Notes under the pieces: model-generated
Database searches by the model: none
What the model was told of the DNA's origin: nothing
The model's input: the letters and a program-made list of their open reading frames with translations, nothing else
NCBI GenBank assembly: GCA_017539565.1
Contig: JAFYCS010000056.1
Span: 1 to 35,528, forward strand
Length of the DNA: 35,528 nt
Direction of reading: 5' to 3'
From: Lachnospiraceae bacterium
GTDB lineage: Bacteria; Bacillota; Clostridia; Lachnospirales; Lachnospiraceae
Translations under genes and position numbers: made by a program
Part shown: positions 23,556 to 31,953 of the stretch, piece after piece
Layout of the letters: every line of letters begins with the position of its first letter
How positions within the stretch are numbered: position 1 is the stretch's first letter

Positions 23556-23824
23556 AAAAACCGTGCGACCTTCTTCGAACTAAGCCAACATGCGCTACCT
23601 GTACAGCCAACTCCACCCAGGCACCCTTGCGGCACATACGAATTCCCGCTTAGTGCTGCTGTGTTCCCACCCTGACACGGTTCACAGGCACGCATTGCGC
23701 AAGACCCGGATTTCAACATCACTTATACAGGGCGGCCACATCAACATGCGCCCTCAGTAAGGCCATGACCCCCACTAAAGCGGATTGTGAGTACAGGACA
23801 CCGCTAACGCCCCGGCTGCACGGC
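23556..23824 (-). ncRNA. ffs: Signal recognition particle RNA, large Bacillus type (scRNA/4.5S family)
   Basis: The minus strand reads as an approximately 269-nt large bacterial SRP RNA, close to the 271 nt of B. subtilis scRNA. The Alu part near the 5' end has TAGCGGTGTCCTGTACTCAC then AATCCGC. The helix-8 core is at 23648-23685: GAACCGTGTCAGG, GTG-GGAA-CAC (a GGAA tetraloop) and ACAGCAGCACTAAGC, holding the symmetric and asymmetric loops that bind Ffh. Downstream come ATGTGCCGCAAGGGTGCCTG and GGTCGCACGG. The 5' CCGTGC and 3' GCACGG ends pair, and T6 follows. It is the RNA core of the particle that targets membrane and secreted proteins with Ffh and FtsY. No protein is made from the reading frames across it. 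Confidence 0.93.
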
Positions 23825-23830
23825 TGTATT

Positions 23831-23859
23831 AGTATATCTTTTTACCCCCGGCTTGTCAA
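23831..23859 (-). promoter_or_regulatory. Promoter of the SRP RNA gene
   Basis: A perfect TTGACA (23859-23854), 17-nt spacer and TATACT (23836-23831) on the minus strand, placing the RNA start at about 23824. The near-consensus strength fits an abundant stable RNA. Confidence 0.9.
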
Positions 23860-23883
23860 CCGCTACAGATTGTGGCTTCCGGC

Positions 23884-24963
23884 TCAGAATACCACTCTGT
23901 TGCGGCCGGATTCCTTACCCAGATACAGTTTGCGGTCCGCATCACGTATGGCTGCATCCATACCTGTCAGCGGCCCGTATTCTTCCACACCGAAAGTCAT
24001 GGTAACCTTTATCGGTGTATTATCATATATATAAGTACCTTCTTCTATATGCCTGCGCAGCTCATCAATTACCAGGTAGGCTTCGTCGCCGTTGGCATGT
24101 TCGAACACGAAGAGGAATTCCTCACCGCCCCAGCGCACCACAAAACCATGTTCCTTCATATAGCCGTCAAATATGGCTGCCAGCGATGAGAGGATAAGGT
24201 CTCCGGCGTCATGCCCGTATGTATCGTTTACCTTTTTGAAAAAGTCTATATCCCCCAATGCTATGGTTATCAGATTCCCGTTCTTTCCGAAGTTCTTTTC
24301 CATCTCCTTGAACTCTTCTTCCGCAAAGCGGCGGTTCATAAGCTTGGTAAGGGGATCCGTATGGGATACTTTTCTTAACTCCCTGTTTGAAAGATAAAGC
24401 TTGCGCTCCGCATCGGCAAACTGGGTACAGAAGAAAAACGCTATCAGGGAAAGCCCTATCACGCAAAAGATATTGTTGGTATAGGTTATCAGGGAATAAA
24501 CAAGGTCTTCGCTGAAAAACTGCGAAGCAACCGTACTTCCCACCGCATGTATGTAGCAGGCAGCCACACCGGTGACCAGGCTCCAGAAAATCTTCCCGAA
24601 TATACTGCGGCTTATATCATACCAGATGATAAAAAGATTTATGAAGATAAGCAGCTGGAAGGAAGCTTCCGAGCCGAAATGTATCGCGTAGGTCAGCGCA
24701 AAAATATCTATATAGGCCCCGAAGACCGGTAACAGGCTTGCAGGCGGAAACCTGTATGTCAATACAAATGCGACTATTGTGAAAGCAAGCGTTAAGAAAG
24801 CTCCTGCCGAAAACAGTATCTCCCCGTCCAGTGTCAGCAGCAGCGCAAGAAAAAGGGTGTAGGGGGCCATCATAAGAAGAAGACATCTTAAGAGAAGGAT
24901 CAGGTTGTCAAACTCCCCGTCTCCAAATCCCCGCTTGACCAATTTGGCAAAACTCTTTATCAT
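23884..24963 (-). CDS. Membrane-bound diguanylate cyclase (GGDEF)
   Basis: A 359-aa protein with about six transmembrane helices (residues 20-182) and a C-terminal GGDEF domain (about 195-359) that makes the second messenger c-di-GMP. The active site is intact: DPLTKLMNRR (203-212), GDIDFFKKVNDTYGHDAGD and RWGGEEF (GGEEF at 279-283). The inhibitory I-site RxxD, normally five residues before GGEEF, is missing (KEHGF precedes VRWGGEEF), so product feedback through that site is unlikely. No ribosome site precedes the ATG. The promoter ends 8 nt before it, which suggests a leaderless message. The membrane part is not a named sensor domain that I can recognise. Confidence 0.9.
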   Translation of the reverse strand: MIKSFAKLVKRGFGDGEFDNLILLLRCLLLMMAPYTLFLALLLTLDGEILFSAGAFLTLAFTIVAFVLTYRFPPASLLPVFGAYIDIFALTYAIHFGSEASFQLLIFINLFIIWYDISRSIFGKIFWSLVTGVAACYIHAVGSTVASQFFSEDLVYSLITYTNNIFCVIGLSLIAFFFCTQFADAERKLYLSNRELRKVSHTDPLTKLMNRRFAEEEFKEMEKNFGKNGNLITIALGDIDFFKKVNDTYGHDAGDLILSSLAAIFDGYMKEHGFVVRWGGEEFLFVFEHANGDEAYLVIDELRRHIEEGTYIYDNTPIKVTMTFGVEEYGPLTGMDAAIRDADRKLYLGKESGRNRVVF

Positions 24964-24971
24964 AAAATAAT

Positions 24972-25000
24972 ATTTTAGAACAGCGCTACGAAAACTTCAA
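24972..25000 (-). promoter_or_regulatory. Promoter of the diguanylate cyclase gene, leaderless geometry
   Basis: TTGAAG (25000-24995), a 17-nt spacer and TAAAAT (24977-24972) on the minus strand. Eight bases separate the -10 from the ATG, so the transcript would begin within a base or two of the start codon. Confidence 0.6.
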
Positions 25001-25023
25001 TACTGTTTTGAGGACAGACGGAT

Positions 25024-25755
25024 ATGCTGCGTGTTTTTCTTGCCGAGGACGAATTTGTCGTCCGCGAAGGCATAAAGAAGAATATTGACTGGGAGGCACA
25101 CGGCTGTGAATTCTGCGGCGAAGCGGCCGACGGTGAAACAGCTCTGGAAAGAGTCAGCGAGCTCAAGCCTGACCTGATCATCAGTGATATCCGCATGCCT
25201 TTTATGGACGGCCTTACTTTCTGCAGCAGGGCCAAGGAACTTTTCCCCGACATACGTATAATACTGCTGACGGGCTATGAAGAATTTGAATATGCCCGCA
25301 AAGCCATAGATATAGGCGTCGAAAGATACCTCACCAAGCCCATCAGCCGTGAGGAACTGTCTTCCGTATTGGATGATATAGCCGCAAAATACAGGGTAAA
25401 CAGCGATACCGTCTCCAGCGAACAGTACCGTGAAGTCATCTACAGCGTATTCGAATATGTGGAAAAACATTATTCCGAAGAAGACCTTACCCTTGCCAGG
25501 ATCGCGGACCACATAGGTTTAAGTCCCAACCACTTAAGCGCCGTATTTAAAGAAGAGACCGGCCAGTCCTTCACTAAATATCTGACAGATCACAGGATCA
25601 AGCTGGCTAAAAAACTGCTGGATACCAGTAAAAAACGCAGCAGCGAGATCGCATATCTGGTGGGCTATCCGGATCCCCACTATTTTTCATCCGTGTTTAA
25701 AAAGCAGACAGGCATGACCCCTTCACAATACAGGGATCGGAAGGAAGGCGTATGA
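25024..25755 (+). CDS. AraC-type response regulator (YesN-like)
   Basis: A 243-aa DNA-binding response regulator. The receiver domain (1-118) has the acidic pair E8/D9, phospho-acceptor D55 in LIISDIRMPF, T83 and K105 in RYLTKPIS. The C-terminal AraC/XylS domain (about 140-243) has two helix-turn-helix units: LTLARIADHIGLSPNHLSAV and SSEIAYLVGYPDPHYFSSVF. It is much shorter than typical YesN proteins (about 500 aa) because the long linker is missing. Its stop overlaps the kinase start (ATGA), so the two form one unit. It most likely activates the sugar transporter operon downstream after phosphorylation. The ribosome site is GAGGA about 9 nt before the ATG. Confidence 0.93.
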   Translation: MLRVFLAEDEFVVREGIKKNIDWEAHGCEFCGEAADGETALERVSELKPDLIISDIRMPFMDGLTFCSRAKELFPDIRIILLTGYEEFEYARKAIDIGVERYLTKPISREELSSVLDDIAAKYRVNSDTVSSEQYREVIYSVFEYVEKHYSEEDLTLARIADHIGLSPNHLSAVFKEETGQSFTKYLTDHRIKLAKKLLDTSKKRSSEIAYLVGYPDPHYFSSVFKKQTGMTPSQYRDRKEGV

Positions 25756-27074
25756 AGACCGGACTTTCTGGCAGGATACGTTTATCCTATCTCGTACTGA
25801 TCCTTCCCTATATGATCACCCTGGGATTTTTTCTGATACACAATCACCGTGTAAATCTGCGTTATGAAACCATGCTGGGCAGCGTTGCCGCCGCAGGCAG
25901 CTTTAATACCGAATTCAAAAAAGACTTTGACCTTGAAACCTATCTGCTCATAGCCGGTAATGTGAAGCCCGAAGATTCCACCCTGGACCGGCTTCTTACG
26001 GATGCGCAGAGCGTTATCGAAAATCTTGAAGATCTCACCGACGATAAAGATAACTTAAAACGACTTTCGGACTGCAGCAAATATCTGAATAACCTCCACT
26101 CGTATGTAGAGCGCATAACGGAGAACTTAAGCTATGAGGACCGTTACGACAGCAACATGCTGATCTGGGAAAACGACGTGCAGATCATCACCAGCCTTAT
26201 AGAAGATACGGTGGATGCCTATATATATGAGGAAAACCGCCAGCTTCAGAGCGAACAGGAGGAAAACCGCCGGCTCAACAATCTGTTCCTGCAGATATCC
26301 GGTATATTGCTGGTCATCGTAGTGGGGCTGGCTCTGGTGATATCGGCCTTTGCTCCGGATGCCATCGCCCGCCCCATAGAAGAGCAGGTACGTGCGGAGC
26401 AGGAACGCCTGCGCCGTGCGGAATTCGAACTGCTGCAGGCACAGATCAATCCCCACTTTCTCTACAATACCCTTGATACCATTGTCTGGTCCGCGGAATC
26501 AAAGGATGAAGACCAGGTCATACGTATGACCCGTTCCCTCTCCGACTTCTTCCGCGCATCCTTAAGCAAAGGAAAAGACGATATAAGCATACGTGATGAA
26601 CTGGTACATGTACGCTCCTATCTTGAGATACAGCAGATACGTTATCAGGATATATTAAGCTACAGCATAAACATCGATGAAAAGTATCTTGACTGCCTGA
26701 TCCCCAAGATCACCCTGCAGCCCCTGGTGGAAAATGCCATATATCACGGTATCAAAAACAGGCGCGGCGGCGGCCGCATCGATATAAGCGCCTCCGATTC
26801 CGAAAACGGCTTCACCATAAAGGTTGAAGACAACGGGGCCGGCATGGATGAAAAACGTCTGGAAAAAGTGCGTGAAAGCCTTGTAAACAGGGCTCCCGGA
26901 GAGACCGAGATATACGGACTCTACAACGTTAACGAACGCATACAGCTGGACTTCGGCAGGGAATATGGTATTTCTATACAAAGCGAACACAACAAAGGCA
27001 CTGTTGTTTGTATCAATCTTCCCCTCAATCACGAAAAAGACGTCCAAAAAGACGAAAATATGTCAAAATCGTAG
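25752..27074 (+). CDS. Sensor histidine kinase (YesM/LytS-type, His_kinase domain)
   Basis: A 440-aa membrane kinase. Two transmembrane helices (about 11-29 and 178-199) bracket a ~145-residue extracellular, helical sensor region. The His_kinase dimerisation segment holds the phospho-acceptor H235 in LLQAQINPHFLYNTLDTIVW, and the ATPase domain has LVENAIYHGIKN (N box) and VEDNGAGMDEKRL (G1 box). A clear HAMP domain is not visible. YesM-like kinases usually sense sugars or sugar-bound binding proteins. It is translated together with the response regulator before it and lies 114 nt before the sugar transporter genes. Confidence 0.93.
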   Translation: MKTGLSGRIRLSYLVLILPYMITLGFFLIHNHRVNLRYETMLGSVAAAGSFNTEFKKDFDLETYLLIAGNVKPEDSTLDRLLTDAQSVIENLEDLTDDKDNLKRLSDCSKYLNNLHSYVERITENLSYEDRYDSNMLIWENDVQIITSLIEDTVDAYIYEENRQLQSEQEENRRLNNLFLQISGILLVIVVGLALVISAFAPDAIARPIEEQVRAEQERLRRAEFELLQAQINPHFLYNTLDTIVWSAESKDEDQVIRMTRSLSDFFRASLSKGKDDISIRDELVHVRSYLEIQQIRYQDILSYSINIDEKYLDCLIPKITLQPLVENAIYHGIKNRRGGGRIDISASDSENGFTIKVEDNGAGMDEKRLEKVRESLVNRAPGETEIYGLYNVNERIQLDFGREYGISIQSEHNKGTVVCINLPLNHEKDVQKDENMSKS

Positions 27075-27089
27075 AATTTTCTACTTTTT
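27071..27089 (+). terminator. Weak terminator-like hairpin at the kinase stop codon
   Basis: GTAGAA-TT-TTCTAC, effectively a 5-bp stem with a 4-nt loop, overlaps the kinase stop codon and is followed by TTTTTC. The stem is short, so termination would be partial at best. Confidence 0.35.
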
Positions 27090-27188
27090 CAATAGATTTT
27101 CCTATGTATTTTTTCCTCCTTCGAAATTATCATAACAATTGTAAGGGAGGGTTTCCCCTACTTTTAATCAAAAAGGAGGAAATAAAAG

Positions 27189-28229
27189 ATGAAAAAAAGA
27201 GTAGTTGCATTACTGACAGCAGCTGTTATGGCATTCTCAATGGCAGCATGTAACGGCGGCGGCGCTGCTACAACAGGCGGCAGCACAGGCGGAAGTACAG
27301 GCGGCAACACCGGTGGTTCAGACACCTCCGCTCCCGCAGCTTCAGGCGAGCTTATCAAGGTTGGTATCATCAATAACGATCCTAACGAGTCCGGTTACCG
27401 TACCGCTAACGACAAGGATCTCCAGAACATGTTTACTGCAGCAAACGGCTACGAGGCTAAGTTTGCTTACAGCTTAAAGAACGATGAGCAGATCCAGGCA
27501 GCTCAGGGCTTCATCACTGACGAAGTTGATTACCTGCTTCTTTCCGCAGCTGATACAGCAGGCTGGGACGGCGTTCTGAAAGATGCTCAGGCAGCCGGCG
27601 TAAAGGTTATCCTTTTCGACCGTACCATCGATGCAGATCCTTCACTCTATGAGGCATCCATCGTATCCGATATGGCTAAGGAAGGCCAGACCGCAGTTGA
27701 CTGGCTTGCAGGCCAGGGACTTTCCGAGTACAACGTGATCCACATCCAGGGCGTTATGGGTTCCGCAGCTCAGCGCGGACGTTCAGGCGCACTTGATACC
27801 AAGGTTGCAGCAGAAAGCAACTGGAACATCGTAACCCAGCAGACCGCAGAGTGGAATGCAGAGAAGGCTCAGCAGATCGTACAGTCTGTTATCGATGCAA
27901 AGACACCTTTCAACGTAATCTATGCAGAGAACGACGATATGGCTAAGGGTGCTGTTGCAGCACTTGACAGCGCAGGTATTTCTCACGGTGTAGGCAAAGA
28001 CGTCATCGTTATGGGCTTTGACTGCAACAAGTGGGCACTTGAAGAGCTGCTCAACCAGAACTGGAACTATGACGGACAGTGCAATCCTTTCCAGGCAAGC
28101 TACATCGACAACATCATCAAGACTCTTGAGAGCGGCGGTTCTGTTGGTGAGAAGACCATCATCATGGATGAGAAGGGCTTCGATGCAACTACCATCACTC
28201 AGGAAGATGTTGACAATTACGGAATCTAA
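27189..28229 (+). CDS. Sugar ABC transporter substrate-binding lipoprotein (YtfQ-like), first of two
   Basis: A 346-aa lipoprotein: MKKRVVALLTAAVMAFSMAA then lipid-modified Cys21, a Gly/Ser/Thr linker (22-50), and a Peripla_BP_4 type I sugar-binding domain starting KVGIINNDPNESGYRTANDK. Further family segments are DYLLLSAADTAGWDGVL, IHIQGVMGSAAQRGRSGAL and VIYAENDDMAKGAVAAL. It captures a sugar outside the membrane and delivers it to the permeases encoded downstream. Relatives of E. coli YtfQ bind galactofuranose; the ligand here is not proven. The ribosome site AAAGGAGGA is optimal. A hairpin after the gene may favour its expression over the membrane parts. Confidence 0.9.
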   Translation: MKKRVVALLTAAVMAFSMAACNGGGAATTGGSTGGSTGGNTGGSDTSAPAASGELIKVGIINNDPNESGYRTANDKDLQNMFTAANGYEAKFAYSLKNDEQIQAAQGFITDEVDYLLLSAADTAGWDGVLKDAQAAGVKVILFDRTIDADPSLYEASIVSDMAKEGQTAVDWLAGQGLSEYNVIHIQGVMGSAAQRGRSGALDTKVAAESNWNIVTQQTAEWNAEKAQQIVQSVIDAKTPFNVIYAENDDMAKGAVAALDSAGISHGVGKDVIVMGFDCNKWALEELLNQNWNYDGQCNPFQASYIDNIIKTLESGGSVGEKTIIMDEKGFDATTITQEDVDNYGI

Positions 28230-28262
28230 AAACAGCCTATAGCAATTTACCTTATTAAGATG

Positions 28263-28290
28263 CGGCGCGGTTTGAATTAAAGCCGCGCCG
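28263..28290 (+). terminator. Intercistronic hairpin after the first binding-protein gene
   Basis: CGGCGCGG-TTT pairs with AAA(G)CCGCGCCG, about 11 bp with one bulge, loop GAATT. It is followed by TATTCTTCTC rather than a T-run, so it probably acts as a partial terminator or message stabiliser that raises binding-protein levels. Confidence 0.65.
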
Positions 28291-28318
28291 TATTCTTCTC
28301 AATAAAGGGAGGTTTTCT

Positions 28319-29836
28319 ATGGAAGAGAACAGAGTCCTGGAAATGCGGGGCATAGAAAAAAGCTTTCCCGGCGTGCGTGCACTGCGGGGAGTCGACTTTT
28401 CCCTTAACAAGGGAGAGATACACGCGCTGATGGGGGAAAACGGCGCAGGAAAATCCACACTCATCAAAGTACTCACAGGAGTATATACAAAAGATGCCGG
28501 CAGTATCAGCATGCAGGGAGCAGAAGACATACAGATCCATTCTCCCCAGGATGCCCAGAATGTCGGTATCAGTACAGTTTATCAGGAGATCACTCTCTGC
28601 CCGAACCTGACGGTTGCGGAAAACATGTTCATCGGCCGCGGCAACGGCAGGATCACAAAATGGAAAAAAATGAACGAGGACGCTGACAAGATCCTCCGTT
28701 CTCTCGATATACCGGCAGCTGCAACCCAGCAGCTGGCAAGCTGCTCTATCGCAGTCCAGCAGATGGTAGCCATCGCACGTGCGGTGGATATGGACTGCAA
28801 GGTGCTCATACTTGATGAGCCCACTTCTTCACTGGACGAGCAGGAAGTTGAAAAGCTCTTCAAGCTTATGAGGGACCTAAAGAGCAAGGGCGTAGGTATC
28901 ATTTTCGTTACCCACTTCCTGGATCAGGTATATGAAGTATGCGACCGCATCACGGTCCTTCGCGACGGTACGCTGGTAGGTGAATATGCCATCGCCGATC
29001 TTCCCAGGGTTGAACTGGTTGCAAAAATGCTTGGTAAGGAGATGGATGACCTCTCCGATATCAAGGGTGAAAATGCAGCCTACAGTGGTGAAGATGCCGG
29101 AGATCTGGTATTTGAAGCTAACGGTCTTCAGAGCGATGCGGGTATCAAACCCTTCAACTTCTATATTAAGAAGGGCGAGGTCAACGGATTCACCGGTCTG
29201 TTAGGATCGGGCCGAAGCGAATGCGTGCGTGCGATCTTCGGTGCCGACCGTGTTATCGGCGGTGAAGTTAAGATGCATAAAAAGACCGTTAAGATCAGCA
29301 AGCCTCTTGATGCGATGAAGAACGGCATAGCCTATCTTCCTGAGGATCGTAAGATAGACGGTATCATAGGCGACCTTTCCGTAAGGGATAATATCATACT
29401 GGCCCTTCAGGTGCTCACAGGTTTCTTTAAACCTTTCTCAAGGGCAAAGGCCCAGGCCTTTGCAGAGGAATACATCAAAAAGCTCAACATCAAGACAGCT
29501 TCGGCAGATACACCTATCGCTTCTCTTTCCGGCGGTAACCAGCAGAAGGTTATCCTGGCAAGATGGCTTTTAATGCATCCCGAATATCTGATACTTGATG
29601 AGCCTACCCGCGGTATAGACGTAGGTACAAAAGTTGATATACAGAAGCTGGTACTTGAGCTGGCTTCCCAGGGAATGAGCGTGACCTTCATCAGTTCCGA
29701 GACTGATGAGATGATAAGAACCTGCTCAAGACTTGTGGTCATGAGAGACCGTAAGACCGTAGGCGAGCTTTCGGGGGATGATGTAAACCAGAACAAGATA
29801 ATGGAAACAATAGCGGGAGGTGAGGCAAAGTCATGA
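28319..29836 (+). CDS. Sugar ABC transporter ATP-binding protein, tandem domains (YtfR/MglA/RbsA-like)
   Basis: A 505-aa cytoplasmic ATPase with two fused nucleotide-binding domains. Domain 1 has Walker A GENGAGKST (39-47), the family-typical weak signature SCSIAVQQMVAIARAV and Walker B VLILDEPTSSLDEQE. Domain 2 has the degenerate Walker A GLLGSGRSE, signature SLSGGNQQKVILARWL and YLILDEPTRGIDVG. One complete and one altered ATP site is normal for this carbohydrate-uptake family. It energises the two permeases that follow. Its stop overlaps the next start by 4 nt (positions 29833-29836). Confidence 0.95.
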   Translation: MEENRVLEMRGIEKSFPGVRALRGVDFSLNKGEIHALMGENGAGKSTLIKVLTGVYTKDAGSISMQGAEDIQIHSPQDAQNVGISTVYQEITLCPNLTVAENMFIGRGNGRITKWKKMNEDADKILRSLDIPAAATQQLASCSIAVQQMVAIARAVDMDCKVLILDEPTSSLDEQEVEKLFKLMRDLKSKGVGIIFVTHFLDQVYEVCDRITVLRDGTLVGEYAIADLPRVELVAKMLGKEMDDLSDIKGENAAYSGEDAGDLVFEANGLQSDAGIKPFNFYIKKGEVNGFTGLLGSGRSECVRAIFGADRVIGGEVKMHKKTVKISKPLDAMKNGIAYLPEDRKIDGIIGDLSVRDNIILALQVLTGFFKPFSRAKAQAFAEEYIKKLNIKTASADTPIASLSGGNQQKVILARWLLMHPEYLILDEPTRGIDVGTKVDIQKLVLELASQGMSVTFISSETDEMIRTCSRLVVMRDRKTVGELSGDDVNQNKIMETIAGGEAKS

Positions 29837-30915
29837 AAAAGATAGATTTAAAGAAGCTGCTTTCAAACCAGCTGCTGATCCCGTTTACGGCAATAATAAT
29901 CCTCTGCATAGTCAATATCATCTATGACTGTGTTAATACCGATGCTGCGTTCTTCGCTATCGAAACGAAAACGAATAACTCCGGCTTCACCGTTTTCTCC
30001 GGTCCTCTTATCACCATACTGGACAACGGTTCGGAGCTGGCCATCCTGGCTATCGGCATGACGCTTGTTACCGCAGCCTCCGGAGGACAGGATATATCGG
30101 TAGGTGCTACCATAGCTATAGCAGGTTCTGCAATGCTGCGTGTACTCTGCGGCGGTAACACCAGACCCGAGACCCTTGCAGCACCTATCATTGTAGGTTT
30201 TCTTGTAGCCTGCATCGTTGGTATGCTCTGCGGCGCTTTTAACGGCCTGCTGGTTTCGGTATTCAGGATACAGCCGATGATAGCCACGCTGATCCTATTT
30301 ACCGCGGGACGTTCCATCGCGGCATGGATCAACAATAACGAGCTGCCCATAGTACCCGATCCTAAATTTGCTTATTTCGGCAGTTTTATCCCGGGCATCC
30401 CCATCCCGACGACAGTATTTATCGCTGCAGCATGTATCATCGTAGCAGCTCTCTTACTTAAGTTTACCAATCTGGGACTTTATACCCAGGCGGTAGGTAT
30501 CAACGAAAGTTCCTCCCGCTTAAACGGTATCAATCCTACAGCCATAAAGTTCATCAGCTTTATAATCCTGGGCCTGTGCGTTGCTGTTGCGGCACTCATA
30601 AAAGTAAGCCGTCTGTCCACCATCAACTATTCGGTCATCGCAAAGGATATAGAGATGGATGCCATCCTTGCCGTAGCACTTGGCGGTAATGCACTTTCCG
30701 GCGGTAAGTTCAATATGTGGGCTTCCATCCTGGGTGCATATATCATCCAGTTCCTTACTACCACGCTTTACAGGTTCCAGGTTGATTCTTCGGCACTGCC
30801 CGCTTACAAAGCAGTAGTCGTTATCATCCTGGTTGTATTCTCATCACCGGTTGTACGTGATAAGCTTTCCTCTCTTTCCAATAAGAAGAAAGCATTAAAG
30901 AAGGGGGTGGCATAA
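29833..30915 (+). CDS. Sugar ABC transporter permease (YtfT-like)
   Basis: A 360-aa BPD_transp_2-type membrane protein with about 8-10 helices. The motif GMTLVTAASGGQDISVGATI near residue 76 is the family landmark, and the loop TNLGLYTQAVGINESSSRLN contacts the ATPase. It has a large extracellular loop after the first helix, as YtfT does. Together with the next permease it forms a heterodimeric pore. It starts inside the end of the ATPase gene and stops directly before the next ATG. Confidence 0.92.
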   Translation: MKKIDLKKLLSNQLLIPFTAIIILCIVNIIYDCVNTDAAFFAIETKTNNSGFTVFSGPLITILDNGSELAILAIGMTLVTAASGGQDISVGATIAIAGSAMLRVLCGGNTRPETLAAPIIVGFLVACIVGMLCGAFNGLLVSVFRIQPMIATLILFTAGRSIAAWINNNELPIVPDPKFAYFGSFIPGIPIPTTVFIAAACIIVAALLLKFTNLGLYTQAVGINESSSRLNGINPTAIKFISFIILGLCVAVAALIKVSRLSTINYSVIAKDIEMDAILAVALGGNALSGGKFNMWASILGAYIIQFLTTTLYRFQVDSSALPAYKAVVVIILVVFSSPVVRDKLSSLSNKKKALKKGVA

Positions 30916-31953
30916 ATGAGTACGGATAAAAAGAAACAGAGTATCTTTACAAAAGTATCCGATACCAACCTGCTGCTGGCTATAACCATAGTGATCTTTT
31001 TCCTGATGTATATCGGGGCCATCATCTTCCAGGGCGGCGGATTTAGCAAGCCCCAGATGTTCTTTAACATCTTAAATGCCAATGCGGCACTGATCATCAC
31101 CAGCTGCGGCATGAGCATAGTAATGATAAGCGGCGGTATCGATATTTCCGTCGGCGGCGTGGTAGCACTGGTATCCATGTGCTGTGCGGTACACCTTGAC
31201 CAGCACGGCGGCAGCGTATTCGGATCCATGCTCATCGCCCTTGGCATAGGACTGGCTTTCGGTCTGGTACAGGGCTTCCTGGTAGCTTACCTGGATATAC
31301 AGCCTTTCATCGTATCACTGGCAGGTATGTTCTTTGCAAGAGGTATGACGACCATAGTCAACACCGTACCTTTCAATGTAGAGAATGCAGCCTTCAAGGC
31401 TCTTATGGATACCAGGATCTACATCCCCGGAATGGGTACCACCAATAAGAAAGGTATCTACGTTCCCGCATATGTGGAGCCCGGAGTTGTAGTAGCACTT
31501 GTACTTGTGGCACTGCTCTTCGTAGTCCTCAGATGGACAAAAACAGGCCGCAGCTTCTACGCAGTGGGCGGTAACAAGCAGAGCGCGCTTATGCTGGGTA
31601 TCAATGTAAAGCGCACACGCTTCATCTCCCACCTCATCTGTTCAACCCTTGCAGGTATCGCAGGTTATGTATATTTCCTGCATGTAGGCAGCGGTTCCGC
31701 TTCACATGCCATGGGTATGGAAATGAATGCTATTGCATCTTCCATAATTGGTGGTACAATGCTTTCAGGTGGTGTCGGTAATATCATAGGTACGCTCTTT
31801 GGTGTGCTTTCACTCAGCACCATCCAGAACATTGTTTCCAACGCCGGTCTGGATCAGGCCTGGTGGACGGGTATCACCATTGCCGCTATGCTGTGCCTCT
31901 TCCTTGTGATACAGAGCGTGGTGATGGCACAGAAGAAGCGCGCACTAAAGTAG
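30916..31953 (+). CDS. Sugar ABC transporter permease (YjfF-like)
   Basis: A 345-aa BPD_transp_2-type permease, the second pore subunit. The motif GMSIVMISGGIDISVGGVVA and the docking loop TKTGRSFYAVGGNKQSALML are conserved. Its start codon directly follows the preceding stop (TAA then ATG), with GGGGGTGG as ribosome site within the upstream gene, so expression is coupled. Having two different permeases for one tandem ATPase is the YtfT/YjfF arrangement, distinct from the homodimeric RbsC or MglC systems. Confidence 0.92.
   Translation: MSTDKKKQSIFTKVSDTNLLLAITIVIFFLMYIGAIIFQGGGFSKPQMFFNILNANAALIITSCGMSIVMISGGIDISVGGVVALVSMCCAVHLDQHGGSVFGSMLIALGIGLAFGLVQGFLVAYLDIQPFIVSLAGMFFARGMTTIVNTVPFNVENAAFKALMDTRIYIPGMGTTNKKGIYVPAYVEPGVVVALVLVALLFVVLRWTKTGRSFYAVGGNKQSALMLGINVKRTRFISHLICSTLAGIAGYVYFLHVGSGSASHAMGMEMNAIASSIIGGTMLSGGVGNIIGTLFGVLSLSTIQNIVSNAGLDQAWWTGITIAAMLCLFLVIQSVVMAQKKRALK

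Noticed and set aside
23546-23722. N-terminal extension of the 669-aa membrane protein with several Cys residues
   Set aside because: It is a translation of the 3' part of the SRP RNA.
23765-24034. Plus-strand open frame of 89 aa across the SRP RNA promoter
   Set aside because: It lies opposite the RNA gene and the end of the diguanylate cyclase gene and has no coding signals.
27139-27168. TTGTAA with an 18-nt spacer and TTTAAT as promoter for the sugar operon
   Set aside because: The transcript would start inside the ribosome site of the first binding protein, so it is an unlikely arrangement; the true promoter was not found.
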